64,000 nucleotides of DNA, taken from assembly GCF_013347965.1 (NCBI RefSeq), contig NZ_CP048810.1, positions 5,269,501-5,333,500 of the forward strand, given 5' to 3'. Shown in pieces: positions 30,880 through 39,447 of the stretch. The stretch comes from Pseudomonas bijieensis. GTDB taxonomy: Bacteria > Pseudomonadota > Gammaproteobacteria > Pseudomonadales > Pseudomonadaceae. The first letter of the stretch is position 1; every line of letters starts with the position of its first letter. Both the position numbers and the translations under genes were made by a program. The notes under the pieces were generated by a model. That model had not been told where the DNA came from. It was given only the letters and a program-made list of their open reading frames with translations, and made no database searches.

Positions 30880-31365
30880 ATGAGTGTATCGATTCGCCGT
30901 TGTGCCGCGTTGCTGCTGATCTCCAGCCTGCCCCTGGCAGCCGTTGCCGCGCCGATGCACAGCCAGTTCCTGCCCCCCGATGACCTGGTGGTGCGCCAGG
31001 AGCAGCCTGAACAGCAGCAATTGCTGCAAGTGACCGAGTATTCGGTGGTGCTGGGTAACCAGCGTCAGTCCAACCAGCAACCGATACCGGTCACTTCTCC
31101 CTTGCTGGTACGCCTCAAGGGCAAGCCGATGAACAAGGGGGCCACCCTCAACCAGGTGATCCTCAACTTCGACGGCGAAAGCAAGAGCCTGAAGAAGCCG
31201 GTCTTCGACGAGGCGAGCAAGACCCTGACGCTGTCTTATCCACAGGCCCAGTACCGGGTGGTCATCGATCTGTTGCGCAACAACACGGTCTACGTGCAGT
31301 TTCTCACCTATGCCAATGGTCATATCTGGGCCGACCTGCACACCGGTGCCGAACGCCCGCGTTGA
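30880..31365 (+). CDS. Secreted hypothetical protein
   Basis: The 161-residue product has a clear signal peptide (about 1-24, ending VAA) and no cysteine in the mature part. The mature chain alternates beta-type segments (LLQVTEYSVVLGNQ, VILNFDGESKSL, YRVVIDLLRNNTVYVQFLTY). It should be periplasmic. No family is recognised with confidence. The ATG at 30880 follows GGAG by six bases, and the earlier in-frame start at 30844 lacks a site. Confidence 0.75.
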   Translation: MSVSIRRCAALLLISSLPLAAVAAPMHSQFLPPDDLVVRQEQPEQQQLLQVTEYSVVLGNQRQSNQQPIPVTSPLLVRLKGKPMNKGATLNQVILNFDGESKSLKKPVFDEASKTLTLSYPQAQYRVVIDLLRNNTVYVQFLTYANGHIWADLHTGAERPR

Positions 31366-31425
31366 GCCTGGGCGTTGCCGGGGGTAAACTGCCCGCCCCG
31401 TGAACTGTGCGAGCTGGAGCCGGCA

Positions 31426-31713
31426 ATGCGTAAAGACAAGAAACAAGTGATTGGCGACGAGATTGGCGATGAACAGATCAAGCTGTTCCTCAATTTCGAA
31501 CCGGTCGATGCCACTTCGCCGTCGCTGCACAAACTGATCAAGGCCTACCGTGGCCTGCGGGTCGACGATTTCGAGCGCTTCCTGACGTTTTTCGTCGAAG
31601 CCGGTCATGACCTCAATGGCAAGGATGAGCATGGCAACGATTTCGTGGCGTTGGTCCAGGACCAGCGCAATGCCGAGGAATATATCGAGTTGATCAAAAA
31701 AGCGCGTGGCTGA
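31426..31713 (+). CDS. PA4642-family small protein
   Basis: This 95-residue acidic protein (MRKDKKQVIGDEIGDEQIKLF...) resembles the small Pseudomonas family called PA4642, found near mqo. It has no signal peptide or membrane segment. A helix-rich end (DQRNAEEYIELIKKARG) and an ankyrin-like DVNGKDEHG-type stretch can be seen. Function is unknown. GGAGC upstream supports this start. Confidence 0.82.
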   Translation: MRKDKKQVIGDEIGDEQIKLFLNFEPVDATSPSLHKLIKAYRGLRVDDFERFLTFFVEAGHDLNGKDEHGNDFVALVQDQRNAEEYIELIKKARG

Positions 31714-31850
31714 TTGCGTTAAAGTATTGTCAGCGCCCTTCGGGGCGTTTGAAGTTCCGTCAGTGTTCCTGCGTTTTATTCAACCGGGTCCGAAAGGTTA
31801 TGTCACCATTCGGGCTGTTTTGTTTTAACTGCATTTCCATTACTTTTGCA

Positions 31851-31870
31851 CTGAAGCCAAGTGGCTTCAG
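31851..31870. other. Stem-loop in the leader of the following lipoprotein-like gene
   Basis: CTGAAGCC and GGCTTCAG pair around a four-base loop, ending 15 bases before the GGAG of the gene at 31900. The surrounding 180 bases are AT-rich. It could be a terminator for upstream RNA or a leader structure. Confidence 0.45.
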
Positions 31871-31899
31871 TCTAATTGTTCAATGGAGTTGTATTTATC

Positions 31900-32364
31900 A
31901 TGGAAGATAAAAGCAGATATATCGCCGGGGCGTTATTGTCTCTGGTCGGTTGTACGGCAAGTTCGGTTTCCAGTGCGTTCGATGAGATCGTCAATGTGGA
32001 AATCTTCAATGCAACGTCAGCGGTCATCGTACCGGGCAGCGATTTCACGTGGTCCCTGGCCCCGGAAAACGCAGGCCACAGCTTTTCGGTGAATCCCGGT
32101 GAGAGCCAGGAGCTAACCTATTACCTGCCCCAGTCGCGCGCCGAACGGGAATCGTTTACCTACACTCAAGGAAGGCACACCTGTCATTTCAGTTTCGGGC
32201 ATATCGCCAGAGCGCCGTTGAGCGACCAGCAGACAATGCCTTATCTTCGCTGGGCTGAAGCGAAGCCGGCAGGTTCTTGTAGCGCAGAGTTATTGGAAGT
32301 CGAAGATGACGACGATTATGTTCGTCATGGCGGAAGTCGCGTCAAGTTCAGCATGAAGTCATAA
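31900..32364 (+). CDS. Hypothetical protein, possible lipoprotein
   Basis: The 154-residue protein has an N-terminal hydrophobic stretch with a lipobox-like LVGC at about residues 15-18 (ALLSLVGCTASS), which would make it a lipoprotein with Thr at +2. The rest is beta-rich with two further cysteines (HTCHF and GSCSA) that could pair, and an acidic EVEDDDDY patch. No family is recognised. The leader is AT-rich for this genome, which hints at a separate origin. The ATG at 31900 follows GGAG by 11 bases. A bidirectional terminator follows. Confidence 0.65.
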   Translation: MEDKSRYIAGALLSLVGCTASSVSSAFDEIVNVEIFNATSAVIVPGSDFTWSLAPENAGHSFSVNPGESQELTYYLPQSRAERESFTYTQGRHTCHFSFGHIARAPLSDQQTMPYLRWAEAKPAGSCSAELLEVEDDDDYVRHGGSRVKFSMKS

Positions 32365-32374
32365 CGCGGATAAT

Positions 32375-32406
32375 AAAAAGCCTCCCGTTTGCGCGGGAGG
32401 CTTTTT
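32375..32406. terminator. Bidirectional terminator
   Basis: Thirteen-base arms AAAAAGCCTCCCG and CGGGAGGCTTTTT around a six-base loop lie between a plus gene and the convergent mqo, with T-runs for both directions. Confidence 0.93.
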
Positions 32407-32418
32407 ATAAGTGCAGTA

Positions 32419-33924
32419 TCAGGCGTAACTTTGAGCCTTGTTGTCTTCAACCAATTCCAACGCAATGTTGTTTTGCGCGTTGATCTTGCGATACAGCGCT
32501 GCGTCGGTTTCCAGCACTTTTTCCCGGGCCGGGAAGATCTCTGCGAGCTTGGCAGCCCATTCGCCCTTGGCCTTGTCCGGGAAGCAGCGTTCGATCAGTT
32601 CCAGCATGATCGACACGGTCACCGAAGCACCCGGCGATGCGCCGAGCAGGGCGGCGAGGGTGCCGTCCTTGGCTGCCACCAGTTCGGTGCCGAACTGCAG
32701 GACGCCACCTTTCTTCGGATCCTTCTTGATGATCTGCACCCGTTGGCCGGCCACTTCCAGGCGCCAGTCCTCGGCTTTCGCCTCGGGGTAGAAGCGCCGC
32801 AGGGATTCCAGGCGTTGTTCCATGGACTGCATCACTTCGCTGATCAGGTACTTGGTCAGGTCCATGTTGTCCCGGGCCACGGCCAGCATCGGGCCGATGT
32901 TGCCGGCGCGTACCGACAGTGGCAGGTCCATGAGCGAGCCGTGCTTGAGGAACTTGGTGGTGAAGCCGGCGTACGGCCCGAACAGTAGGGACTTCTTGCC
33001 ATCGACCACACGCGTGTCCAGGTGCGGTACCGACATGGGCGGCGAACCCACGGCCGCCTGGCTGTAGACCTTGGCCTGGTGGTGCTTGACCACTTCCGGG
33101 TTGTCGCAACGCAGCCACTGGCCGCTGACCGGGAAGCCGCCGAAGCCCTTGCTTTCCTCGATGCCCGAAGCCTGAAGCAGCGGCAACGCTGCGCCGCCGG
33201 CGCCCAGGAACACGAACTTGGCGTCGACGTCGCGGCTGCTGCCGGAATTGACGTCCTTGATGCTCACGGTCCAGCCACTGCCGTTACGCTTGAGGCCGGT
33301 GACGCGCTTGCAGTATTTGACCTGGGTGTCCGGGGCGCTGGTCAGGTGCTTGAGCAACTGGTTGGTCAGGGCGCCGAAGTTGACGTCGGTACCGTTCATG
33401 ACACGGGTCGCGGCGATGACTTCGTCGGTCGGCCGGCCAGGCATCATCAGCGGCATCCACTCGGCCATCTTGGCCTTGTCTTCGGTGTATTCCATGTCGG
33501 CGAAGGCGTGATGCTGGCGCATCAGCTCGAAGCGCTTCTTCAGGAACGACACGCCTTTCTCGCCTTGCACGAAGCTCAGGTGTGGCACCGGGGCGATGAA
33601 GGACTTGGAGGAGCCGAACGTGCCTTTTTGAGTCAGGTACGTCCAGAACTGCTTCGACACCTCGAACTGGGTGTTGATGTGCACGGCTTTCTTGATGTCG
33701 ACAGTGCCGTCGGCCGCCTGGGGCGTGTAGTTGAGCTCACACAGCCCGGCGTGGCCGGTGCCGGCGTTGTTCCACGGGTTGGAACTCTCCGCGGCACCGG
33801 AATCCATCAGCTCGACGACTTCCAGCGAAATCGCGGGGTCGAGCTCCTTGAGCAGGACGGCCAGGGTGGCACTCATGATGCCGGCCCCTACCAGAACTAC
33901 ATCGACTGCTTCGTTATGCGCCAT
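32419..33924 (-). CDS. mqo: Malate:quinone oxidoreductase
   Basis: This FAD-dependent peripheral membrane enzyme oxidises malate to oxaloacetate and passes electrons to quinone. The 501-residue protein starts with [19 protein letters not shown] (FAD site) and has [20 protein letters not shown] and a C-terminal [20 protein letters not shown]. Length fits the family. It stands alone, with a long gene-poor region upstream. Confidence 0.96.
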   Translation of the reverse strand: MAHNEAVDVVLVGAGIMSATLAVLLKELDPAISLEVVELMDSGAAESSNPWNNAGTGHAGLCELNYTPQAADGTVDIKKAVHINTQFEVSKQFWTYLTQKGTFGSSKSFIAPVPHLSFVQGEKGVSFLKKRFELMRQHHAFADMEYTEDKAKMAEWMPLMMPGRPTDEVIAATRVMNGTDVNFGALTNQLLKHLTSAPDTQVKYCKRVTGLKRNGSGWTVSIKDVNSGSSRDVDAKFVFLGAGGAALPLLQASGIEESKGFGGFPVSGQWLRCDNPEVVKHHQAKVYSQAAVGSPPMSVPHLDTRVVDGKKSLLFGPYAGFTTKFLKHGSLMDLPLSVRAGNIGPMLAVARDNMDLTKYLISEVMQSMEQRLESLRRFYPEAKAEDWRLEVAGQRVQIIKKDPKKGGVLQFGTELVAAKDGTLAALLGASPGASVTVSIMLELIERCFPDKAKGEWAAKLAEIFPAREKVLETDAALYRKINAQNNIALELVEDNKAQSYA

Positions 33925-34661
33925 TTAACGCGTCTCCAAAATCTGCAGCACCAAATTGTCGGCATAGCGGCCAGGAGTGGCGGGGCAGGTCAGTTGCGCC
34001 CCAGTTATCCATGGCCAGGATCGCCATGTCCGAATCTTCGCAATTTTTCGCACCTACTGCGGATGCATGCAGCCTGGCCTCAAGAGTCACATGAACTCAT
34101 TTAAGCGCCGGGCAGGCAATTCGACTTATGGCCGAGACATCCGTTCGTGCAAGCAAATCCGTAGCGGACAGGCTTCAGGCGCCGGTTCTTGAGCGATATC
34201 CGGTCCTGTGTCGTTGGGCTGTTTCAGACGCTAATGGTGCTTGTTCAGACGCAAAACTCTTCATTTGCTCGCCACACTCTCGTGAAGTTGTGAAAACCCG
34301 TTTTTTCACGCTCTTTTGAAGACGTGAACCTCAAAAAAGGGCTGTCCCAGCCTGGCACTGCGCCCGGTTTGGTTGCCCCCATGTAGTACATGACAGGCAA
34401 AACGGGCAGACAGCTCAGTGACCGAGCGTAATGACAGCTCTGCAGATTCGCGAAAAGTGGGGATTTGCCTGAAGAACAGCAAGCGCGCCAGCTTCACTCG
34501 ATCTGTGTGGGCGGCTCTCTGTGGGCGTTGCGGGGTGCCAATACCAGCGCATCAGCGGTGTTGCGAGGCCCGATCAGGAGACGTCCTTATAATCGGGGGG
34601 AGATTGTATCGAAGAAACGCAGGGAAATGGTCGTGTTTAATGACTTTTATTAGCCGTCTGG
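33925..34661. other. 737-base region without a confident gene
   Basis: Only short open frames occur (at 34306-34497 minus and 34418-34702 plus), with no recognisable product or good ribosome-binding site. The region should hold the mqo promoter at its left end. It also contains the structured element at 34339-34416 and an AT-rich TATAAT-bearing patch near 34590. Confidence 0.6.
34339..34416. other. Long nested stem-loop, unknown
   Basis: Successive arms pair from the outside in: GGGCTGTC with GACAGCTC, GCCCGGTTT with AAAACGGGC (one mismatch), GCC with GGC, and CATGTA with TACATG around a single G. No T-run follows. It could be an RNA structure or a small mobile-element remnant. Confidence 0.55.
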
Positions 34662-34895
34662 TCAGATGGTCAACAGCTGTCGGTTGCGTGGGCGAGCACT
34701 AAGCGGTTGCACGCGGGCGCTGGCGGGCAATGGCTGGTGCAACCAGTTGAGACGAATCTCGTCGATTTCCACCCAGCCTTCGCCCATGGGTTGCAGGCTA
34801 CATTGCTTGAATGCCTGGCAACGGCCATTGCGATCGAGCAGGGCGAAGCTGCGGTGATGTGGGCGTGGGGTGAACAGGGAAATAAGGAAGCGCAT
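34662..34895 (-). CDS. Small conserved hypothetical protein
   Basis: The 77-residue frame (MRFLISLFTPRPHHRSFALLD...) has an internally consistent protein look, with GWVEIDEIRLNWLHQPLP. It seems to match a small Pseudomonas-only family, but I cannot name it. The ribosome-binding site before 34895 is weak, and a longer frame back to 35021 looks non-coding. Treat it as probable only. Confidence 0.5.
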   Translation of the reverse strand: MRFLISLFTPRPHHRSFALLDRNGRCQAFKQCSLQPMGEGWVEIDEIRLNWLHQPLPASARVQPLSARPRNRQLLTI

Positions 34896-35079
34896 GATCG
34901 AATACCGGGTCAGGGAGCTTGGGATAAGCCTGACAGCGGGCCATGACATGCCGGTGTAAGGACCGTGACAATGGGGTGACAGGAACCGGCAGCCACGGCC
35001 CGTGTCAGACATCTGGTTCACGGCGATGGCGCACCGCTATACTGCCGGCTTGTTTGTGCCCGATTCTGGAGAGAAGAGC

Positions 35080-35664
35080 ATGTTGCAACGCCTGTTGTTC
35101 GGTTTGATCGCTGTGACCAGTCTGACCCTCGTCGGCTGCGCCCACAGCCCGCAACAACTTAACCCGGAGCCCAAGCTCAACGCCCAGTTGGCGCCTGTGG
35201 GTCGTGGCCAACCGGTGGTGGTGCGGGTCGTGGACGGTCGTCCGTCGCCGACGCTCGGCACCCGTGGCGGGTTGTATCCGGAAACCAGCGTGATCACGGT
35301 GCAGGGCGCGCAGATCCTGCCCAAGCTGCAGGCCCAGGCTGAAGCCGCGGTGCGTTTGCTCGGTTTCACGCCGACCGCCAATGCCTTGAATGCCCCGCAA
35401 CTGACCGTGACCCTGGCCGAGCTCAAGTACCAGTCGCCCAAGGAAGGCATGTACGTGACCGAAGCCACCATCGGCGCGACCTTCCGCTCCGACGTGCAGA
35501 ACGCCAACCGCCGCTACAGTGGTCGTTACGGTGCTTCCCTGGACCAGCGCTTCGGCATGGCACCTAACCAGGACACCAACACCAAGCTGGTCAGCGACGT
35601 CTTGAGCGATGCCCTGACCCGGCTGTTCAAGGACCCGACCATTGGCCAGGTGCTGGCAGAGTAA
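35080..35664 (+). CDS. YajG-family lipoprotein
   Basis: The 194-residue protein has a lipoprotein signal with lipobox LVGC at about residues 17-20. The mature part matches YajG: VVVRVVDGRPSPTLGTRGG, a LLGFTPTANALNAPQLTVTLAELKY strand pair and the tail KLVSDVLSDALTRLFKDPTI. YajG is an outer-membrane lipoprotein of unknown role. GGAGAGAAG precedes the ATG at 35080. The frame upstream to 35002 is not needed. Confidence 0.88.
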   Translation: MLQRLLFGLIAVTSLTLVGCAHSPQQLNPEPKLNAQLAPVGRGQPVVVRVVDGRPSPTLGTRGGLYPETSVITVQGAQILPKLQAQAEAAVRLLGFTPTANALNAPQLTVTLAELKYQSPKEGMYVTEATIGATFRSDVQNANRRYSGRYGASLDQRFGMAPNQDTNTKLVSDVLSDALTRLFKDPTIGQVLAE

Positions 35665-35684
35665 GTAATACGTCCGATAACCCC

Positions 35685-35774
35685 TGTGGGAGCGAGCCTG
35701 CTCGCGATAGCGGAGTGTCAGCCACTTTAGTATTGACTGATCCACCGCCATCGCGGGCAAGCCTTGCTCCCACA
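35685..35774. repeat. REPIN, type A, with unlike arms
   Basis: The left arm is tgtgggagcgagcctgctcg and the right arm is the variant cgggcaagccttgctcccac. The arms pair imperfectly in the middle. The spacer shares GTGTCAG..GACTGATC with other copies in the window. Confidence 0.88.
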
Positions 35775-35797
35775 GGGGTTTTTTATGGGTGATATTC

Positions 35798-36004
35798 TCA
35801 GGCTGCCTGGGAATACAGCTCCAGCACACTGATCCCGGTCAGCAGGTCGGTCTCTGGAAGGTCGGCATGTTGATGGCCGCCGAGGGCGCAATACACCAGC
35901 CAATGTCGGTCCTGCACGTTGAAGGACAGGCTGTCGACGAGGTTCTGTTGTTCGTCGCTCGGGCTGATGAGATAGAGGCGATCCTGGTTTTCGGCGTGCA
36001 GCAT
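35798..36004 (-). CDS. Small hypothetical protein
   Basis: The 68-residue frame (MLHAENQDRLYLISPSDEQQNLVDSL...) has a balanced composition, an amphipathic C-terminal half and no signal peptide. The ribosome-binding site is weak. It fills the gap between two REPINs convergent with yajG. It is likely a Pseudomonas-specific small protein, and its function is unknown. Confidence 0.55.
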   Translation of the reverse strand: MLHAENQDRLYLISPSDEQQNLVDSLSFNVQDRHWLVYCALGGHQHADLPETDLLTGISVLELYSQAA

Positions 36005-36098
36005 GACGGGTTCCGGGCAAGTTTGAAGGGCGACAGAGTGGCCTAATCAGATGACGAAACCGTGACGCAAAGAATTATGATGGATTGAACCTTTCTCT

Positions 36099-36210
36099 TG
36101 TGGCGAGGGGATTTATCCCCGTTCGAGTGCGCAGCACTCGCAAGCTCTTGGGCGCTGCAGAAATCCTGGGGCCGCTTCGCAGCCCAGCGGGGATAAATCC
36201 CCTCGCCACA
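36099..36210. repeat. REPIN, type C
   Basis: GTGGCGAGGGGATTTATCCCC and its inverse lie 110 bases end to end, with inner GAGTGCGCAGCACTC and GCAGCCCAGCGGGG pieces. It is nearly the same as the copy at 28737-28849. Confidence 0.9.
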
Positions 36211-36344
36211 AAATCACTGGGTCATCACCGCAGGGGATCGTTACTGGTCGGAAAAAACGGCGCAGGGCGGCAGGCTTTCGGTAGAATCCGCGCCCTGTTC
36301 GTAGGCCCGGATGTGTCCTGTCCGTTTTTCGCTTGAGGTTCGTG

Positions 36345-36626
36345 ATGTCGTCGCATCTGCTTTCGTTGTTCGCCGCCCACCCCGCCAAACTGATCAACCT
36401 GCTGGCGTTGCTGTTTGCCTGCCCGGGTGGTTGGGTGTTGCATGCCACGCGTCGCCGTGAACAACGGGCGCGGGCCTGCCTTGAAGCGCGCAATCGCGAA
36501 GGTAATGAACGATTCGAAGCTCTGCTGGACCTGGCCACCCAGCGGATGAACCGGTTTTTCTACCGGTTTGGCTTTGGCTGCCTGGCGCTGGCGTTGCTGG
36601 TGTCGTGGATCAGTACGCAGTTCTGA
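36345..36626 (+). CDS. Small membrane protein, unknown
   Basis: The 93-residue protein has a hydrophobic helix at about 17-36 and another at about 74-90, with a basic/acidic helical linker (RRREQRARACLEARNREGNERFEALLDLATQRM) between. This gives a hairpin topology. GAGG upstream supports the ATG at 36345. It is bracketed by two type C REPINs. No family is recognised. Confidence 0.68.
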   Translation: MSSHLLSLFAAHPAKLINLLALLFACPGGWVLHATRRREQRARACLEARNREGNERFEALLDLATQRMNRFFYRFGFGCLALALLVSWISTQF

Positions 36627-36652
36627 TGGCGTAGCCGTTTTGATCGGGGACC

Positions 36653-36804
36653 TGTGGCGAGGGGGGATTTATCCCCGTTGGGCTGCGTAGCAGCCCTGAT
36701 CGGTTTGATGTGATCGACCTGACTCACCGAGCTGTCAGGGTTTGGGTCTGCTGCGCAGCCCAGCGGGGATAAATCCCCTCGCCACAGCAAGCTCCCTCGC
36801 CACA
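36653..36804. repeat. REPIN, type C, plus a half-copy of type B
   Basis: The left arm has two extra Gs (GAGGGGGGATTTATCCCC). The right arm ends at 36786 and is followed at once by an extra AGCAAGCTCCCTCGCCACA half-copy, making a compound element. Confidence 0.88.
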
Positions 36805-36832
36805 GGGGAACCCTTGTCCTCAGACCTATCGC

Positions 36833-37996
36833 TTAAAGCGCCAGCCCCGCCTTGACCCGATACTGATTACGCACCGGCGTCGCATATTGCAGCACCAGAA
36901 ATGGCCGGTGTTCCGGTGGGCAGGCGTCCAGCCGGCGTTGCCATTCCTGTTCGGCCTTGGCCAGCTCTTCGGCGCCAAACACCTCGGCCGCTGTCGGAAC
37001 CTGCAACTGCGGGTCGGCGTCGGCCCATTGGGCGTAGGCCAGGTAATGCACCGGGAACAGCCGGTAGCCGCCGAGAATCTGCCGGTCCATCTCCTGGGCC
37101 AATTGCTTGGTGTCCTCGTAGAACTCGGTGATCGGCGCGGCGAAGTTCACGTGGACCCGGCCCTTGTAGCCGGTGATGCCCTTGGCGATGCTCACGTCGT
37201 CCTCGCCTGGCGCCTTGGTGTAGGTGCCGGTGGTGGCGCGGATGTACAACTCGCGGGCCTTGGCCTGGTCGCACGGGTCGTATTCGTAGCTGATCGACAC
37301 TGGTGTGAGGTTCAGCGACTGGATCACCTCGCCGAACGGCTCGTCCTTGCGGCTCATGTGGAACATCTTGAGGATCGCCGATTCGGTCCGGTCGTCACCG
37401 TCCTTGGCCCGCCCTTCGGCCTGGGCGATCCAGATCGAGGCGCAGTCGTTGCGGATCGAATGGTTGATGTACGCCGACAACAATTGGTACGCCGCCATTT
37501 TTTCCCGGCGTCCGGTGATGGAGCGGTGCACGATGAAGCTCTTGTTCAGGCGCATCAGGTCGCTGACAAAGGGCTTTTGCAGCAGGTTGTCGCCAATGGC
37601 GATGCGCGGCGTCGGCAGGCCGGCGTGGTACACCGCGTAGTTGACGAAGGCCGGGTCCATCACGATATCGCGGTGGTTGGCGATGAACAGGTACGCACTG
37701 CCCGACTTGAATTGCTCCACCCCGGTGTAGGTCACGCCATCGGTGGCGCGCTCGATGGTGTGGTCGACGTAGAACTCCACCTTGTCCTGCAACGTGGCGA
37801 CCGACGTCACACCAGCGAACTCACGGCGCAATCTTTGCGCTATAAGGGGTTTGAGCATCCAGCCGAAGGCGCCGGCCAGGCGTGGGAAGCGGAAGTGGGT
37901 GAGGATATCTAGAAACGCCTTGTCGCCGAGCAGCCGTGCCAGCACCGCTGGGACTTCACTGTCGTCGTAAGGTCGGATGGCATCGAATTCGCCCAT
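36833..37996 (-). CDS. Glycerophospholipid acyltransferase (PlsB/PlsC-like)
   Basis: The 387-residue protein has the LPLAT active-site block [14 protein letters not shown] (NHxxxxD with His-Asp), the FIVHRSI region and a later [13 protein letters not shown] segment in place of the usual FPEG. It probably acylates a lysophospholipid or glycerol phosphate at the inner membrane. The substrate is unknown. Adjacent ATGs at 37999 and 37996 are both possible. The second is better spaced from AAGAG and gives [12 protein letters not shown]. Confidence 0.85.
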   Translation of the reverse strand: MGEFDAIRPYDDSEVPAVLARLLGDKAFLDILTHFRFPRLAGAFGWMLKPLIAQRLRREFAGVTSVATLQDKVEFYVDHTIERATDGVTYTGVEQFKSGSAYLFIANHRDIVMDPAFVNYAVYHAGLPTPRIAIGDNLLQKPFVSDLMRLNKSFIVHRSITGRREKMAAYQLLSAYINHSIRNDCASIWIAQAEGRAKDGDDRTESAILKMFHMSRKDEPFGEVIQSLNLTPVSISYEYDPCDQAKARELYIRATTGTYTKAPGEDDVSIAKGITGYKGRVHVNFAAPITEFYEDTKQLAQEMDRQILGGYRLFPVHYLAYAQWADADPQLQVPTAAEVFGAEELAKAEQEWQRRLDACPPEHRPFLVLQYATPVRNQYRVKAGLAL

Positions 37997-38137
37997 CATG
38001 CTCTCTTGTTGGAAACGGCTAGGGTAAGTAAAGGTTCGATCAAAAAACGACGGGGCACGGTCTGGAAGATAAGCCAGACAAAAATAGCCCTGCAAATAGA
38101 CCGGCGATTATACGCACAAGTCACCTGGGAGACCGCG

Positions 38138-38320
38138 ATGCTGGAAACCGCTCTGTATGAATGTCCGTATTGTGGCGAGGAAGTGGAGACTTCGGTGGAT
38201 CTGTCCGGTGGCGATCAGACCTATATCGAGGACTGCCAGGTCTGTTGTCGCCCGATAACTTTTGTACTGCAGGTCCACGGTGAAGAGTGGCATCTCGAGG
38301 TCTTTAGCGAAAACGAGTGA
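38138..38320 (+). CDS. CPxCG-motif cysteine-rich small protein
   Basis: The 60-residue protein has YECPYCGEE and DCQVCCRPI, two zinc-ribbon-like cysteine pairs (CPxCG family). GGAG seven bases before the ATG at 38138 decides against a longer frame from 38006. It is 11 bases ahead of the DUF2007 gene and probably cotranscribed with it. The function is unknown. Confidence 0.87.
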   Translation: MLETALYECPYCGEEVETSVDLSGGDQTYIEDCQVCCRPITFVLQVHGEEWHLEVFSENE

Positions 38321-38331
38321 TGGGGGCGTCC

Positions 38332-38592
38332 ATGCGACGAATCTATGAGCTGGAAAATCTGATGGAAGGCGAGTTGCTCCAAGGCATGCTCGCCAGCGAA
38401 GGCATCACGGCGCACCTGGTGGGGCGTGATCTGCTGGGCGGTGCCGGGGAACTGCCGATGCACGGGCTGTTGGGGCTGGCGGTGGAGGACGATCAGGCGC
38501 AATACGCCCGGGAGTTGATCGCCGAGTACAATGCCGCGCTGCCATTGCCCGGCGATGAACCGGACAGTTACCCCGGCACGCTGGTCTGCTAG
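38332..38592 (+). CDS. DUF2007 putative signal-transducing protein
   Basis: The 86-residue protein (MRRIYELENLMEGELLQGMLASEGI...) is a short DUF2007 domain, with the GITAHLVGRDLLGGAGELP strand and a LAVEDDQAQYARELI helix. The fold resembles PII-like ferredoxin folds. The role is unknown. It forms a pair with the CPxCG gene. Confidence 0.86.
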   Translation: MRRIYELENLMEGELLQGMLASEGITAHLVGRDLLGGAGELPMHGLLGLAVEDDQAQYARELIAEYNAALPLPGDEPDSYPGTLVC

Positions 38593-38627
38593 GCTGGCGG
38601 CCGTTTGATCAAGAGTCGTGTTGCCCC

Positions 38628-39251
38628 ATGTGTGGACGTTATGCCCTGTTTCGCTGGAACCCCGCCTTCGCGGCCCTGCCCGGTTTTCCCGCCGATCAGA
38701 AGGCCCAATGGAATATTTCGCCCAACGATTCGGTGCTGATGCTGCGGGCCGGCGCCGATGGCCAGCGCGAACTGGCCCGAGCGCGCTGGGGCTTGACGCC
38801 ACCGTGGCTGACCGACCTGTCCCGCACCCCGGCCCATGCCCGGGCTGAAACCGTGGCCGAGCAGCCGATGTTCCGTGAGGCCTTGCGCCTGCGCCGCTGC
38901 CTGCTGCCGGCCAATGGTTTCTATGAATGGCGTGGCGGCACGCGCAAGCGTCCGTACTGGCTGACACCGGGGGAGGGTTCGTCGTTATTCTTTGCCGCGA
39001 TCTGGGAGGCGTATCCGGTGCAGGAGCAGGTGTGGCTGAGCACGGCGGTCATCACCCAACCGGCGGCGGGTCAACGTCGGCCATTGATCCTGGACGAAGA
39101 AGGCCAGCGCCTGTGGCTCGATCCCGCAACCCCGCTGCATGCCTTGCAAGGGCTGCTGGCCAGCGAACTGGCGCCACTGCGCGAGCGAGTGCTGGCCAAC
39201 ATGGTCAATGATCCGAAGCTCAACGGGCCGGAGTGCTTGACCCCGGCTTGA
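38628..39251 (+). CDS. SOS response-associated protein, SRAP/YedK (HMCES) family
   Basis: YedK/HMCES proteins crosslink to abasic sites in single-stranded DNA through Cys2. The 207-residue protein starts MCGRYALF, with the catalytic Cys2 exposed after Met removal. It has the conserved NISPNDSV (N), ARAETVAEQPMFREALRLRRCLLPANGFYEWR (with the Glu) and the late VLANMVNDPKLNGPE segment, although the usual active-site His region (TxxAN/H) is less clear. No LexA box was recognised upstream. Confidence 0.93.
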   Translation: MCGRYALFRWNPAFAALPGFPADQKAQWNISPNDSVLMLRAGADGQRELARARWGLTPPWLTDLSRTPAHARAETVAEQPMFREALRLRRCLLPANGFYEWRGGTRKRPYWLTPGEGSSLFFAAIWEAYPVQEQVWLSTAVITQPAAGQRRPLILDEEGQRLWLDPATPLHALQGLLASELAPLRERVLANMVNDPKLNGPECLTPA

Positions 39252-39275
39252 GTTTTGCGGCGATTGTACTGGCCT

Positions 39276-39434
39276 CATCGCGAGCAGGCTCGCTCCCACA
39301 GTGGATTGCTGGTGTACTCAAATTTCCCTTATATCCGCGATCCCTGTGGGAGCGAGCCTGCTCGCGATGGCGTCGTGTCAGTCAACCTCAATGCTGGCTG
39401 ATCTGTCGTCATCGCGAGCAGGCTCGCTCCCACA
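39276..39434. repeat. Triple REP cluster, type A
   Basis: Three REP copies in alternating orientation (39276-39300, 39345-39369, about 39410-39434) form two overlapping REPIN-like pairs. The second spacer shares GTGTCAGTCAAC..TGCTGGCTGATC with the copy at 57104. Confidence 0.9.
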
Positions 39435-39447
39435 ATAGATTCGGGGG

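Noticed and set aside
34418..34702. A 94-codon plus frame in the gene-poor region
   Set aside because: It has no ribosome-binding site, an odd composition and no recognisable motif. It also overlaps the more plausible minus frame at 34662-34895.
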